In this document: piece after piece, positions 10,744-19,354 of the stretch
How positions within the stretch are numbered: the stretch's first letter is position 1
How the letters are laid out: every line of letters begins with the position of its first letter
NCBI RefSeq assembly: GCF_003063625.1
Contig: NZ_CP026605.1
Location: 124,001 to 188,000 of the forward strand
Origin: Saccharobesus litoralis
GTDB lineage: Bacteria > Pseudomonadota > Gammaproteobacteria > Enterobacterales > Alteromonadaceae
Direction: 5' to 3'
Length of the DNA: 64,000 bases
Translations under genes and position numbers: made by a program
The notes under the pieces: generated by a model
What the model saw: only the letters and a program-made list of their open reading frames with translations
The model's database searches: none
What the model was told of the DNA's origin: nothing

Positions 10744-11508
10744 TTATCTGGCTAACCAGCCACCATCAACCGCCAATATATGACCATTGACATAATCACT
10801 AGCGCTAGACGCTAAAAAGACTGCAGCGCCAACTAGCTGTTCTGGCTCACCCCATTGCCCTGCCGGAATACGTTTTTCTATATCTTGGTTGCGCTCAGGG
10901 TTGTCTTGTAATGCTTGAGTATTATCGGTTCTAAAGTAACCCGGTGCGATGGCATTAACTTGAATATTATTGATCGCCCACTCATTGGCTAGTGCTTTAG
11001 TGACACCGGCAATACCGTGTTTACTTGCGGTATAAGCGGGTACGGTAATGCCACCAGAGTAAGACAGCATAGAGGCGATGTTGATGATTTTTCCCGCCCC
11101 TGCTTCAATCATTTGCTTACCCATTAAGCGGCTTAATAAAAACGCTGAATTTAAATTTACGTTGATCACTTTTAGCCATTCATCTTGCGGAAAATCAACC
11201 GCAGGATAACGAGCAATAGTACCGCCGTTATTGACTAATACATCAACCTTGCCTTGCCAAGCAATGGCCTTTTGCGCTAATTCAGTTACTGATGCTTCAT
11301 TATCAAGATTAGCGGCTATTTGAGTCGCTTGACCGCCGATCGCGGTAATCTTTGCTAAGGTTTGATCACAACCATTGGGTTTAGAACTGCTGCAAATAAC
11401 TTGTGCACCGGCTTGCGCTAAACCAATAGCAATGGCCTGCCCTAACCCTCTGCTAGCTCCAGTGACTAGAGCCACCTTATTATTTAATGAAAAAAGATTG
11501 TTATTCAT
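10744..11508 (-). CDS. kduD: 2-deoxy-D-gluconate 3-dehydrogenase / 2-keto-3-deoxygluconate-forming SDR
   Basis: 254 residues from the ATG at 11508. An in-frame TTG at 11526 exists, but AAGG lies directly between it and the ATG, which decides the start. Short-chain dehydrogenase with the cofactor motif TGASRGLGQAIA near the N-terminus, NNGG, a catalytic Ser in INIASMLSYSGG and YTASK. It reduces the KduI product to 2-keto-3-deoxygluconate. Neither kdgK nor eda is in the window, so the last steps must be encoded elsewhere. It is the first gene of the minus-strand unit, with operators at 11587 and 11736. Confidence 0.94.
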   Translation of the reverse strand: MNNNLFSLNNKVALVTGASRGLGQAIAIGLAQAGAQVICSSSKPNGCDQTLAKITAIGGQATQIAANLDNEASVTELAQKAIAWQGKVDVLVNNGGTIARYPAVDFPQDEWLKVINVNLNSAFLLSRLMGKQMIEAGAGKIINIASMLSYSGGITVPAYTASKHGIAGVTKALANEWAINNIQVNAIAPGYFRTDNTQALQDNPERNQDIEKRIPAGQWGEPEQLVGAAVFLASSASDYVNGHILAVDGGWLAR

Positions 11509-11586
11509 TATGTTTACCTTATTCAACTTGCATTGGGACGATAATCTGATCTACCACCAGCTTCATCAACCCAACATTAAATCAAC

Positions 11587-11600
11587 TGCTACCGGTGGCA
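11587..11600. promoter_or_regulatory. Regulon operator TGCTACCGGTGGCA (kduD side)
   Basis: Palindromic 14-mer 79 bases upstream of the kduD ATG in the divergent kduD / GH105 promoter region. Confidence 0.85.
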
Positions 11601-11735
11601 GATTGGGGGTTGTAAAATCCCCACCAAACTCAATTTTTATTGACTCGCCGATTAAATTTAAATGCAAACTCATTACAAATGTTGAGTTGATGTTAACCTT
11701 TTTAATTTAGCAAAACAATGATATTTTAAAATTAA

Positions 11736-11749
11736 TGCTACCGGTAGCA
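11736..11749. promoter_or_regulatory. Regulon operator TGCTACCGGTAGCA (GH105 side)
   Basis: Core of a perfect 24-base palindrome spanning 11731-11754 with ATTAAT arms. It lies about 130 bases upstream of the DUF4861-GH105 gene and may also act on kduD together with the site at 11587. Confidence 0.87.
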
Positions 11750-11880
11750 TTAATGAAAATAATAGGCTAGTATGAAACTGTCTATTGGCGAATAATAATG
11801 ATGTTGAAATAAGTGATGCTACACTTTTTTAACATTGTAACGATACTTTGAGCACGGTTCGGTTTCAAATGAGGTTAAGT

Positions 11881-14382
11881 ATGCAAGGGCAATTTAAAAA
11901 AAGGGCAATTTCTTTTAACAATAAAAAAATGATGCTAGGTAGCTTATTTTTTCCTTTGGCCATATCAGGATGTGTGATCAATCAAGCGGCCCCAGAAAAA
12001 AATGAATTAACGATTTATAGCAAACCAACAGAAGCATCCTCGCTTGTACAGTTAACAATGACCAACCCTTCTACGTTTGCTAGAAAAGACGAAATTAGTT
12101 ATTTCTCATTTGAGCAGCTAGGCCTTAATCCTGTTAACCCTAAAGCAAAACATTTAGTGGTCTATCAAGACCAAACCCCTATCCCAAGTCAGACAGTAGA
12201 CACTGATAATGACGGCGTACACGACAAGCTAGCCATTCTCGCGCAATATCAAGCGCAACAAACGTTAGCGCTAGAAATTAAACATCAAGTAAAAAATAAG
12301 CCCAGCTTTACTAAGCGCACCCAAGCAGAAATTTCACGCAAAGTCGGCGGCCAATGGCAAGGTTCTAAATACATAGGCGGAACATTTGAAAACGTCTCTG
12401 AATTAGTGCCGCCAAAACACTATACCGACCATGGCGAGTATATACGTTATGAAGGCACCGGAATTGAATCAGACAAAGTGGGTTACCGAGTTTATTTAGA
12501 TTGGCGCAATGGGTTTGATATTTTTGGTAAAACGCAAGATCAACTGGCGCTGCATAAGATTGGTCAAGACGGCTACAAGTCGTATCACTATATGGCTGAT
12601 TGGGGCATGGACATTCTCAAAGTCGGAAAATCAGTCGGCATGGGTGGTTATGGCTACTGGAACGGTCAAGAAGTTGAGCGTGTATCAAACGTTGATAGCT
12701 GGCGTTCAAAAATTGTCGAAAATGGTCCAATTTACTCGGCGTTTGAAAATACTTATCAGGGTTGGCAAGTCACGCCTGAATTAAAAACCAATTTAAAAGC
12801 TCAACTGGCTATGACTGCTGGTAGCCGCTTGGTCAAAGTGAATTTAGCGACTGATCATAAAGTGGACAATATTGCGATTGGTTTAGTTAAGCACAAAGGC
12901 ACTGAGCTGATCGTTGACGATATTAATGTGCAGGGCACGGCTTGGGTTTATATTGGCTCATTCGGACAGCAGTCACTGAACAAGGATAACTTGGGCATGG
13001 GACTATTTATTCGTAAAAACAATGTCAAACAGATCACCCAAGATAAAAACAACTATGTCATTGTCACTAAAAGCAATAGCACATTATTAGAATATTACTT
13101 CGCTGCCGCTTGGCAAGCTGAAGAAAATGGGATTAGTAGTTTAGGTGAATTTAAACAATACCTAGAGCAAACTAGTGAAAAACTCACCCGTACTATACGT
13201 GTACGTAAACAAACCGCGTTAGATATTGCTGATAAAAATAAACCATTAACGGCAAATTACGCACTTAACTGGGCTAAACGCCTAGCAGATTCAGAGATCC
13301 GTCGTAAAGTTTACGATTATGTCAATGGCGGTTATGACAAAATGCGCTTTCGTCCATCTAAGTATACCTATACCACTGGATTGCTAGCCCAATCGTTAGA
13401 TGATTTACGCCAAGTGACAGGAGAACAAAGATACTGGGATGCAAGCTATGCCATGATCAGTTCATTTATTAACGAAGACGGTAGTATCGCCACCTATAAA
13501 GAATCTGACTACAACATAGATAAAATCAACTCAGGTAAATTTATCTTGCGCATGTACGATTACACAGGCCAAGAAAAATACAAAACTGCTGCGGGGCATT
13601 TACGCCAACAACTGAAAAATCATCCTAAAACCAGTAATGGTGCTTATTGGCATAAGAAAAAATACCCACATCAACTTTGGTTAGATGGCGTATACATGGG
13701 GATGCCATTCTTAGCTGAGTACTCATTGTTGTTTGAAGGCGGTGAACATATTGAAGATGCGGTTCACGAATTTGAAGTGTCAAAACAGTACTTGCGTGAT
13801 CCCAACACTGGCCTGTATTTTCATGGCTGGGATGAATCAAAATCAATTGAATGGGCCAACAAACAAACAGGCCTATCACAAGAGTTTTGGTCACGCGGTA
13901 TGGGATGGTTAGCCATGGCATCGGTCGATATTATGGACTTTATTCCCCAAGCACGCCCAGATCTGCGCGAAAAAATGCTTAAAACTATTAATGAACTAGC
14001 GCGCGATCTCGCTAAGTTTCAACACGAAAGTGGCACCTGGTATCAGATCCCCAACAAACCTAATGCCCCAGGTAACTATTTAGAATCTTCGGCATCTAGC
14101 ATGTTTACTTATTTTTATGCCAAGGCACTCAATAAAGGCTATATCGATAAGCAATACCAAGACATAGCGCTTAAAGCCTACCAAGGCGTGGTCAATGAAT
14201 TTATTGAATCACACCCTGACGGCAGTGTCAGTTTAACCAACATGTGCTTTGTAGCAGGTTTAGGTTTCGGTCGCGATGGCTCTTACGGCTATTATATGTC
14301 TGAACCTGTCTTAGCGGATGACCCGAAAGGCACTGGGCCTTTTATTATGGCCAGTGCACAAATCGCCAAACTGTTAAATTAA
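11881..14382 (+). CDS. DUF4861-GH105 fusion lipoprotein (unsaturated galacturonyl/rhamnogalacturonyl hydrolase)
   Basis: 833 residues from the ATG at 11881, which has GAGG seven bases upstream; in-frame TTG 11848 and ATG 11869 lack such a site. Lipobox ISGC in the N-terminus predicts a lipoprotein. Residues about 35-430 match DUF4861 (SKYIGGTFENVSELVPPKHY, then GMGGYGYW). Residues about 461-830 are an alpha/alpha barrel of GH105 type: LWLDGVYMGMPFLAEY, YFHGWDESKS and FWSRGMGWLAMASVDIMD. GH105 enzymes remove the unsaturated uronyl end produced by lyases. The role of DUF4861 is unproven; as a fusion it may bind or process the rest of the oligomer. Confidence 0.9.
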   Translation: MQGQFKKRAISFNNKKMMLGSLFFPLAISGCVINQAAPEKNELTIYSKPTEASSLVQLTMTNPSTFARKDEISYFSFEQLGLNPVNPKAKHLVVYQDQTPIPSQTVDTDNDGVHDKLAILAQYQAQQTLALEIKHQVKNKPSFTKRTQAEISRKVGGQWQGSKYIGGTFENVSELVPPKHYTDHGEYIRYEGTGIESDKVGYRVYLDWRNGFDIFGKTQDQLALHKIGQDGYKSYHYMADWGMDILKVGKSVGMGGYGYWNGQEVERVSNVDSWRSKIVENGPIYSAFENTYQGWQVTPELKTNLKAQLAMTAGSRLVKVNLATDHKVDNIAIGLVKHKGTELIVDDINVQGTAWVYIGSFGQQSLNKDNLGMGLFIRKNNVKQITQDKNNYVIVTKSNSTLLEYYFAAAWQAEENGISSLGEFKQYLEQTSEKLTRTIRVRKQTALDIADKNKPLTANYALNWAKRLADSEIRRKVYDYVNGGYDKMRFRPSKYTYTTGLLAQSLDDLRQVTGEQRYWDASYAMISSFINEDGSIATYKESDYNIDKINSGKFILRMYDYTGQEKYKTAAGHLRQQLKNHPKTSNGAYWHKKKYPHQLWLDGVYMGMPFLAEYSLLFEGGEHIEDAVHEFEVSKQYLRDPNTGLYFHGWDESKSIEWANKQTGLSQEFWSRGMGWLAMASVDIMDFIPQARPDLREKMLKTINELARDLAKFQHESGTWYQIPNKPNAPGNYLESSASSMFTYFYAKALNKGYIDKQYQDIALKAYQGVVNEFIESHPDGSVSLTNMCFVAGLGFGRDGSYGYYMSEPVLADDPKGTGPFIMASAQIAKLLN

Positions 14383-14397
14383 CCCATTCTATTATGA

Positions 14398-14427
14398 CGC
14401 CATTAACTTAGGATTAATGGCGTTTTC
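14398..14427 (+). terminator. Rho-independent terminator after the GH105 gene
   Basis: Stem CGCCATTAA / TTAATGGCG (14398-14406 with 14414-14422) followed by TTTTCTGT, 15 bases after the stop codon. Confidence 0.85.
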
Positions 14428-14499
14428 TGTAAATACTTCTGCTCTATTTCCGGTCTTGTTTTAGTCTTGTTCATCGCAGACCACTATTAATAAATTTAT

Positions 14500-14673
14500 T
14501 GCTTTGTGAACAAGCATTAATATTTCTAAGCTTGCCAGTTGACGCTTTACGGCATTCCCTACATCCATGTAGGTCGAAATTTATTTCGACAATAGCAGCA
14601 GAGCTGCGATCTTGGTTTACGACTGCAAAATTGCCTATGATTTGCAGTCTCTGCAAGCATAAATGCTCGCCCA
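14500..14673. repeat. Intergenic hairpin repeats that form the 5' flank of intron copy 1
   Basis: Contains the mini-palindrome CCTACATCCATGTAGG near 14567, then TCGAAATTTATTTCGA, then TTTGCAG and GCAAGCAT-AA-ATGCTCGC just before the intron. Related pieces recur near 30868-30905 and 31061-31083 in the opposite orientation, so this is a dispersed repeat family rather than a gene. Confidence 0.65.
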
Positions 14674-16534
14674 GTGTGTTACGAGTTACCAACAGTACAA
14701 GGAAGGCTGGAAGGTAACGCAACTATATAAAACATGATGGTTTGGCCCATCCCATCGGCATTCAGGTGCAGGTGGAAACCACCTTATGCGGCATTGGTTA
14801 AGAGTCACTGTCGTGAGCGATAAGGGAAAGGCAAACACAATGATTTGTCAGGTGTGAGTTAAAGAGACGAACAGCGTAGGTGTCGAAATATTTAACCGTT
14901 GCATCCCGAAACCAAGCTACTGGGTGGAGTTTGGGAAGAGCTTAGAGGCAACCTGATTACCAACTAAGCGGGAGCCGGCAAAGAGCTGACGTGAATTTAA
15001 CTCGGGGTTTTATATGGAACGTAAGAACCAGTCGTTTTGATGTTAACAGATATCCTCGAATGGAAACCCCATGAGAGCCAAGTCTGAATGCAAAGCACTG
15101 GGGCGGAGCAATTCGTAGTAGTGATGATGATAGCTGTAATGGTTATCTAGCGAAGGGATTGCCTCGTTTTAAATGAAACTTTCATCAACTGCTGCAGCAG
15201 GAGGAATGATTGAATTCAGCAAAACCATTTAGTATTTCGAAATGGACAGTTTATGAAGCCTGGTTACGTGTAAGAGCCAACGGTGGAGCGGCAGGAATTG
15301 ATGAGCAATCGATGAGTGATTTTGAACAGGACTTGAAGAAGAACCTGTACAAGATATGGAATCGAATGTCATCGGGCAGCTATTTTCCACCGACGGTGAA
15401 GCGTGTCGAAATCCCTAAGGATAAGGGCGTTCGAGTACTAGGCATACCCACGGTATCAGACCGAGTTGCACAGATGGTCGTCAAGATGGAGTTGGAGCCT
15501 GAATTAGAATCGGTATTCGATAATGATTCTTATGGTTACAGACCTAATCGCAGTGCACATGATGCATTAGCGATAACGTGCCAGCGGTGTTGGCGATACG
15601 ACTGGGTGATTGATTTAGATATCAAAGGCTTCTTTGATAACTTGGACTGGGTGTTATTGGGCAAAGCGTTACGCAAACATACCAATAACCCATGGGTATT
15701 ACTCTATATCGAACGTTGGCTTAAAGCGCCAATGGAAACCTCGGATGGTCAGATAATAGAGCGAACGAAAGGAACACCACAAGGAGGCGTGATAAGCCCA
15801 TTGCTAGCCAATTTGTTTTTACACTACGCATTCGACAAATGGTTGCGAAGAGAACATCCACATGTTCAATTTGCACGCTATGCGGATGATGCAGTGGTTC
15901 ACTGTCGTAGTGAGCAAGAAGCAAAGGCGTTAAAGCAAGCTATTGAGCAACGCATGTTAGATTGTTGTCTAGAATGTCATCCAGAGAAAACTAAACTGGT
16001 TTACTGCTTTGATGAAGGTAGACAAGAAGCACATGAAGTCATTAGCTTTGATTTTCTTAGTTACTGTTTCAGGCCAAGGTTAGTAAGGAATCGGTGGGGT
16101 CGCATGTTTGTTGGCTTTACACCTGCTATTAGCCCTAAAGCGAAACAGAAAATTAGAGAGAAAGTTAAAGCGCTCAAGCTACATAAGCAAACGGGGTTAA
16201 CGATACAAGAGTTGGCGTATAAGCTTAATCCGATGATAAGCGGGTGGATAAATTACTTCAGTCGGTTTTGGAAAACAGCATTAAGGCCACTTATGTCTTG
16301 GATAAACCTTAAATTGTTGAAATGGGCGAAGAAGAAATACAAACGGCTGAAATTCAGTTACCAAAGAGCAAGAAAATGGATGCAAAGGGTGTGTAATACA
16401 CAACCGTATCTATTTTCTCATTGGCAATTTGGTTGCAGGCCGTAAATGGTGAAACGAGAGGAGCCGTATGAATTGAGAGGTTCACGTACGGATCTGTGAG
16501 AGGCTGAGGGGGAAGCTCCCTCGGCCTACTCGAC
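14674..16534 (+). mobile_element. Group II intron, copy 1
   Basis: 1861 bases beginning with GTGTG (group II consensus GUGYG) and ending in ...CTCGAC after a domain V/VI-like segment (GAGCCGTATGAATTGAGAGG, then CACGTACGG). The same 1861-base unit recurs at 46981-48841, and the copies lose similarity just outside these ends, which fixes the borders to within about two bases. It carries an RT/maturase at 15210-16445. Insertion immediately follows a small hairpin, as class C introns prefer; the class is not proven. Confidence 0.9.
15210..16445 (+). CDS. ltrA: Group II intron reverse transcriptase/maturase, copy 1
   Basis: 411 residues starting at TTG, with AGGAGG five bases upstream. RT palm motifs are intact: DLDIKGFFDN, GTPQGGVISPLLANL and FARYADDAVVHC. 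The C-terminal part (about 325-390) is the maturase-specific X domain (KLNPMISGWINYFSRF). No HNH endonuclease domain follows. Residue 124 is Cys (TGC), whereas copy 2 has Arg (CGC) at this place. The protein splices its own intron RNA and copies it into new sites. Confidence 0.95.
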   Translation: MNSAKPFSISKWTVYEAWLRVRANGGAAGIDEQSMSDFEQDLKKNLYKIWNRMSSGSYFPPTVKRVEIPKDKGVRVLGIPTVSDRVAQMVVKMELEPELESVFDNDSYGYRPNRSAHDALAITCQRCWRYDWVIDLDIKGFFDNLDWVLLGKALRKHTNNPWVLLYIERWLKAPMETSDGQIIERTKGTPQGGVISPLLANLFLHYAFDKWLRREHPHVQFARYADDAVVHCRSEQEAKALKQAIEQRMLDCCLECHPEKTKLVYCFDEGRQEAHEVISFDFLSYCFRPRLVRNRWGRMFVGFTPAISPKAKQKIREKVKALKLHKQTGLTIQELAYKLNPMISGWINYFSRFWKTALRPLMSWINLKLLKWAKKKYKRLKFSYQRARKWMQRVCNTQPYLFSHWQFGCRP

Positions 16535-16600
16535 CATTAATAACCTTACCCGACGCTATTAAACAATCTATGGCTTATCAATTTCTATAAGCCGAATAAT

Positions 16601-16880
16601 GATATAGTCAAAGCGATCAGGTTTTAGGGGCAGCTTCCGCATCCTGCTCACGCTAAGTACTTACATCCATGTAAGCAAAGTCGTCAAAGCTACCGCGTCC
16701 TGCTCTCGCCCCTTACCTGCATCCATGCAGGCAAGCTTCGAACCCCCATGAGCATATGCTCTATTATGTGATTGGGGTTGCCTAAAGGGATTTAGGTAGT
16801 AGGACGACGCAGGAGCCAAAGTCGAGAGTAAGCGCTGACAATGAACCATAAAGCCAGAGCGAGAAGACTATAGTCAAATT
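16601..16880. repeat. Composite non-coding repeat, copy A (long form)
   Basis: Starts ATATAGTCAAAGCGATC and ends GAGAAGACTATAGTCAAA, giving short related ends. Three segments (about 16602-16629, 16733-16780 and 16826-16880) match the inverse complement of 32700-32840 with few differences. Copy A additionally holds two hairpins, around 16660-16680 and 16718-16732, of the form TACATCCATGTA / CTGCATCCATGCAG. No convincing coding frame; MITE-like by structure. Confidence 0.75.
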
Positions 16881-16950
16881 AAAAAAGCACTATCAACTAC
16901 CTGTAAATGTAATAAAGACTAATTAAATTTGAAGAGTTATTGCGCCATTA

Positions 16951-16964
16951 TGCCACCGGTGGCA
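16951..16964. promoter_or_regulatory. Regulon operator TGCCACCGGTGGCA (ygjV-like gene)
   Basis: Core of a perfect 30-base palindrome covering 16943-16972 with CGCCATTA arms, the longest symmetric version in the window. It lies about 75 bases upstream of the gene at 17040. Confidence 0.88.
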
Positions 16965-17039
16965 TAATGGCGTTTATCAACGTTGGTTTTTAAGCAATCT
17001 GCTTGATAGTTGTTCTTTAACTTAATTTGGAGCCTTGGT

Positions 17040-17591
17040 ATGTGGTTTGCCGATCCTATCGCGCAATTTTTTGGTTTGGTTAGCTTTGTTATTGCAACCT
17101 TGTGTTACATGCAAAAAGATGATCTAAAGTTTAAGTACTTTATGTTAGCGCTTAATGTCGTTCATACCCTGCACTATGTATTGTTAGATGCGCTAACCTC
17201 AGCTGTATGCACAGCTATCGCTATCGCTAGAACCTACTCCTCTATCAAAACCAACTCTAAACAACTGGCCTATTTTTTTATCTTGCTAGTGGTAGGTATT
17301 AACGCCATTTTTATTGTCGAAAATTGGTTCGACTGGTTTAGTGTAGCTGGCTCTGTATTGGGTACCTATGCCATGTTTTGTTTGACTGGCGTAAAAATGC
17401 GCCTGTTTTTTTTGCTGGGTTCAACGTGCTGGTTAATTAACAACATCATTGTTAATTCTATTGGTGGGATCATGCTAGAAACCCTAGCCATTGTAGTTAA
17501 CATTAATACCATATGGCGTATGTCCAGCTCTGAGCAATCTGAGGTTCAAACTACAAAGTCAATCCAACAACTGAATATGAAATCAACCTAA
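17040..17591 (+). CDS. ygjV: YgjV-family inner membrane protein
   Basis: 183 residues from the ATG at 17040 (GGAG nine bases upstream); an in-frame TTG at 17010 has no ribosome site. Five to six hydrophobic segments and the pattern of the YgjV family (FGLVSFVIATLCYMQKDDLKFKYFMLAL; WLINNIIVNSIGG). In E. coli ygjV lies next to uxaA and uxaC, but its function is unknown. Here it has a strong regulon operator, so a role linked to uronate catabolism, perhaps transport or membrane adaptation, is supported by context only. Confidence 0.85.
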   Translation: MWFADPIAQFFGLVSFVIATLCYMQKDDLKFKYFMLALNVVHTLHYVLLDALTSAVCTAIAIARTYSSIKTNSKQLAYFFILLVVGINAIFIVENWFDWFSVAGSVLGTYAMFCLTGVKMRLFFLLGSTCWLINNIIVNSIGGIMLETLAIVVNINTIWRMSSSEQSEVQTTKSIQQLNMKST

Positions 17592-17592
17592 T

Positions 17593-19104
17593 TTAAAGTA
17601 ACGAAGCGATGAATTTTGTAAATGGGATAATGTCATTATCAACACTCGCTATTTCAAGCGCTGCCATATATTCCTCTCGGCGCTCTACAGGTACAACTGT
17701 CCACGCTATGCCACCAGATGCCATCATTAAATTCATAATAAAGCGCCCCATACGTCCATTGCCATCAAAATACGGATGTATGTAAACAAACATAAAATGT
17801 CCTAAAACAACACGAACAGCAATATTTTGTTCTTCGATGAGTAAATCAAAAAGGGTTGGCATCATATCCCTCAGCGCAGATCGACTCGGTGGAGTATGCC
17901 TAGATTGACGTATAAAAACAGGCCCAGTTCGATAACCTGCCAAATCAGCCTGCTTGACTATACCCGCCGCTACACTGGGAGAAAAAAGCTTTAAGTACCA
18001 ATCTGTATGCGAATCTTCTAGCACTTGTCCTGCATTTTCGCCCTTTAATACCCGTTCAACAGCCGCTTTTACTTGTTGAAATGCATCCCAATAGCCTTTT
18101 GCTGCCATCGCATCTAAATGCTTTTTGCTTTCATCTGAACGTTCAGGATCCCAGTTACCAGAACGAACATGTTCAATGAGATCATGTGTTACACGATAAC
18201 CTTCAATAGATAAAGAATGATAAGCATCAGTAACAAACTTGTCTTCTAACTCAGTCAAATACGCTTGAATATTGATAGTTGAATGCGGGACTTGAGGAAA
18301 ATATTCAATAACATTCTCGCGCATATTGTTCCACATTAATCGTAAACGGTTTGAATAAGGCGAGGTATCTCTGCGGTCAAATGTTATTTGCGTATCATCT
18401 TCAAAGGGATCGACTGCTTTTACTTTGTAATCAGCTGCATCCATTCCTTTAATAATATTATCAGCAATAGTATTCCTACCTATATTACGCAAAGCTCCCG
18501 CTAAACGACCTGCACTTGTAACATGGCCACCAGAAAGTAAGATAGCTAGTAGCTCTGATGCATCGGTTAGCATTGAAAGTAAGGTTCTCATTTGTGTCGG
18601 TTTTTGCGCAAAAAACGATTTCGAGCAAAATACTAAACAAGCCGCAACACTATAAACTCTTAAACCATCAACAATAGCAAGTTGATCCCCGCTAGGAAGG
18701 GCTGCTCGCACGTCAAACACAGAGGTATTATGCAATAAAGTAGTGGGTTTGTTACGTCCTTTGGGGGAGCGTACCAACAATTGAGCTGGTACAGTTTTAT
18801 CACCTATATGTATTTGAATAGACTGCTCTGGTGATAAACACCAGTTTTGCTCCAGCCGCTCATCTAAATAAGCAGCACAAAAATCCCAAAATGAGGTATA
18901 CCACGAGGTACTATCGCCAAGTTGCTCATCAGGACTGGATGGAATATACCAGCCACGCATCACCTCTTTAATAAAGCCATGTTTAACTAAACGCTCTCTA
19001 TCAGCACGTTCTAGCACTTTTGACTGTAATGCTACAGCACCGTTATCTTGCAATTGCTTTAATTGCTCAAGGGAATGAGCAAGCTTTTCTGATATTGAAG
19101 TCAT
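17593..19104 (-). CDS. Fic-domain protein with AbiEi-like N-terminal winged-helix domain
   Basis: 503 residues. The Fic core HPYFDGNGRMGR (443-454) has all catalytic and phosphate-binding positions, so AMP transfer (AMPylation) onto a protein target is likely. A preceding SLSIEG segment (about 296-301) fits the inhibitory helix motif S/TxxxE-G/N, meaning self-inhibition as in class II/III Fic proteins. Residues about 10-60 (LERADRERLVKHGFIKEVMRGWY) resemble the DNA-binding domain of AbiEi-type antitoxins. GAAGG precedes the ATG. Four 23-base direct repeats sit directly upstream (19116-19207), suggesting autoregulation. Target unknown. Confidence 0.85.
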   Translation of the reverse strand: MTSISEKLAHSLEQLKQLQDNGAVALQSKVLERADRERLVKHGFIKEVMRGWYIPSSPDEQLGDSTSWYTSFWDFCAAYLDERLEQNWCLSPEQSIQIHIGDKTVPAQLLVRSPKGRNKPTTLLHNTSVFDVRAALPSGDQLAIVDGLRVYSVAACLVFCSKSFFAQKPTQMRTLLSMLTDASELLAILLSGGHVTSAGRLAGALRNIGRNTIADNIIKGMDAADYKVKAVDPFEDDTQITFDRRDTSPYSNRLRLMWNNMRENVIEYFPQVPHSTINIQAYLTELEDKFVTDAYHSLSIEGYRVTHDLIEHVRSGNWDPERSDESKKHLDAMAAKGYWDAFQQVKAAVERVLKGENAGQVLEDSHTDWYLKLFSPSVAAGIVKQADLAGYRTGPVFIRQSRHTPPSRSALRDMMPTLFDLLIEEQNIAVRVVLGHFMFVYIHPYFDGNGRMGRFIMNLMMASGGIAWTVVPVERREEYMAALEIASVDNDIIPFTKFIASLL

Positions 19105-19115
19105 GCTTACCTTCG

Positions 19116-19207
19116 TTAGCTTTTAGTGTTATTAAAAATTAGCTTTTAGTGTTATTGTAAATTAGCTTTTAGTGTTATTGCAAATTAGCTTTTAATGTAA
19201 ACAAGGG
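19116..19207. repeat. Four 23-base direct repeats in the Fic promoter
   Basis: Units beginning TTAGCTTTTAGTGTTATT start at 19116, 19139, 19162 and 19185, exactly 23 bases apart; the last is degenerate. The array begins 12 bases upstream of the Fic start codon and so overlaps the expected promoter. About two helical turns per unit is suited to cooperative repressor binding on one face. Confidence 0.9.
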
Positions 19208-19305
19208 AAGAAGGCGAATTTTTAGCTGCACAATGGTGGGTATCGATTGGCTATAAAAATCTACAATTTACTACGTAGTTAGAAGCCGAGGAGCAATGTA
19301 AAAAG

Positions 19306-19344
19306 AAAAACTCGCGCTAGCTATATTTAACCAGCAAGCGCGAG
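19306..19344 (-). terminator. Rho-independent terminator after uxaC
   Basis: Stem AGCGCGAG / CTCGCGCT (19311-19318 with 19337-19344) with the T-run on the minus strand at 19306-19310. Confidence 0.75.
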
Positions 19345-19354
19345 CGAATAAAGC

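Noticed and set aside
11509-11526. TTG start for KduD
   Set aside because: The ribosome site AAGG lies between this TTG and the ATG at 11508, so the ATG is the start.
14471-14722. Small coding frames on both strands before intron copy 1
   Set aside because: They run over the hairpin repeats and into the intron RNA, with no ribosome site and no recognisable product.
16661-16849. Minus-strand frame inside composite repeat A
   Set aside because: It falls entirely within the non-coding repeat, and copy B shows the internal part is dispensable.
19116-19207. CRISPR array or plasmid-like iterons
   Set aside because: The 23-base units adjoin one another without unique spacers, and no cas or replication gene is near. 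A promoter array for the Fic gene is the simpler reading.
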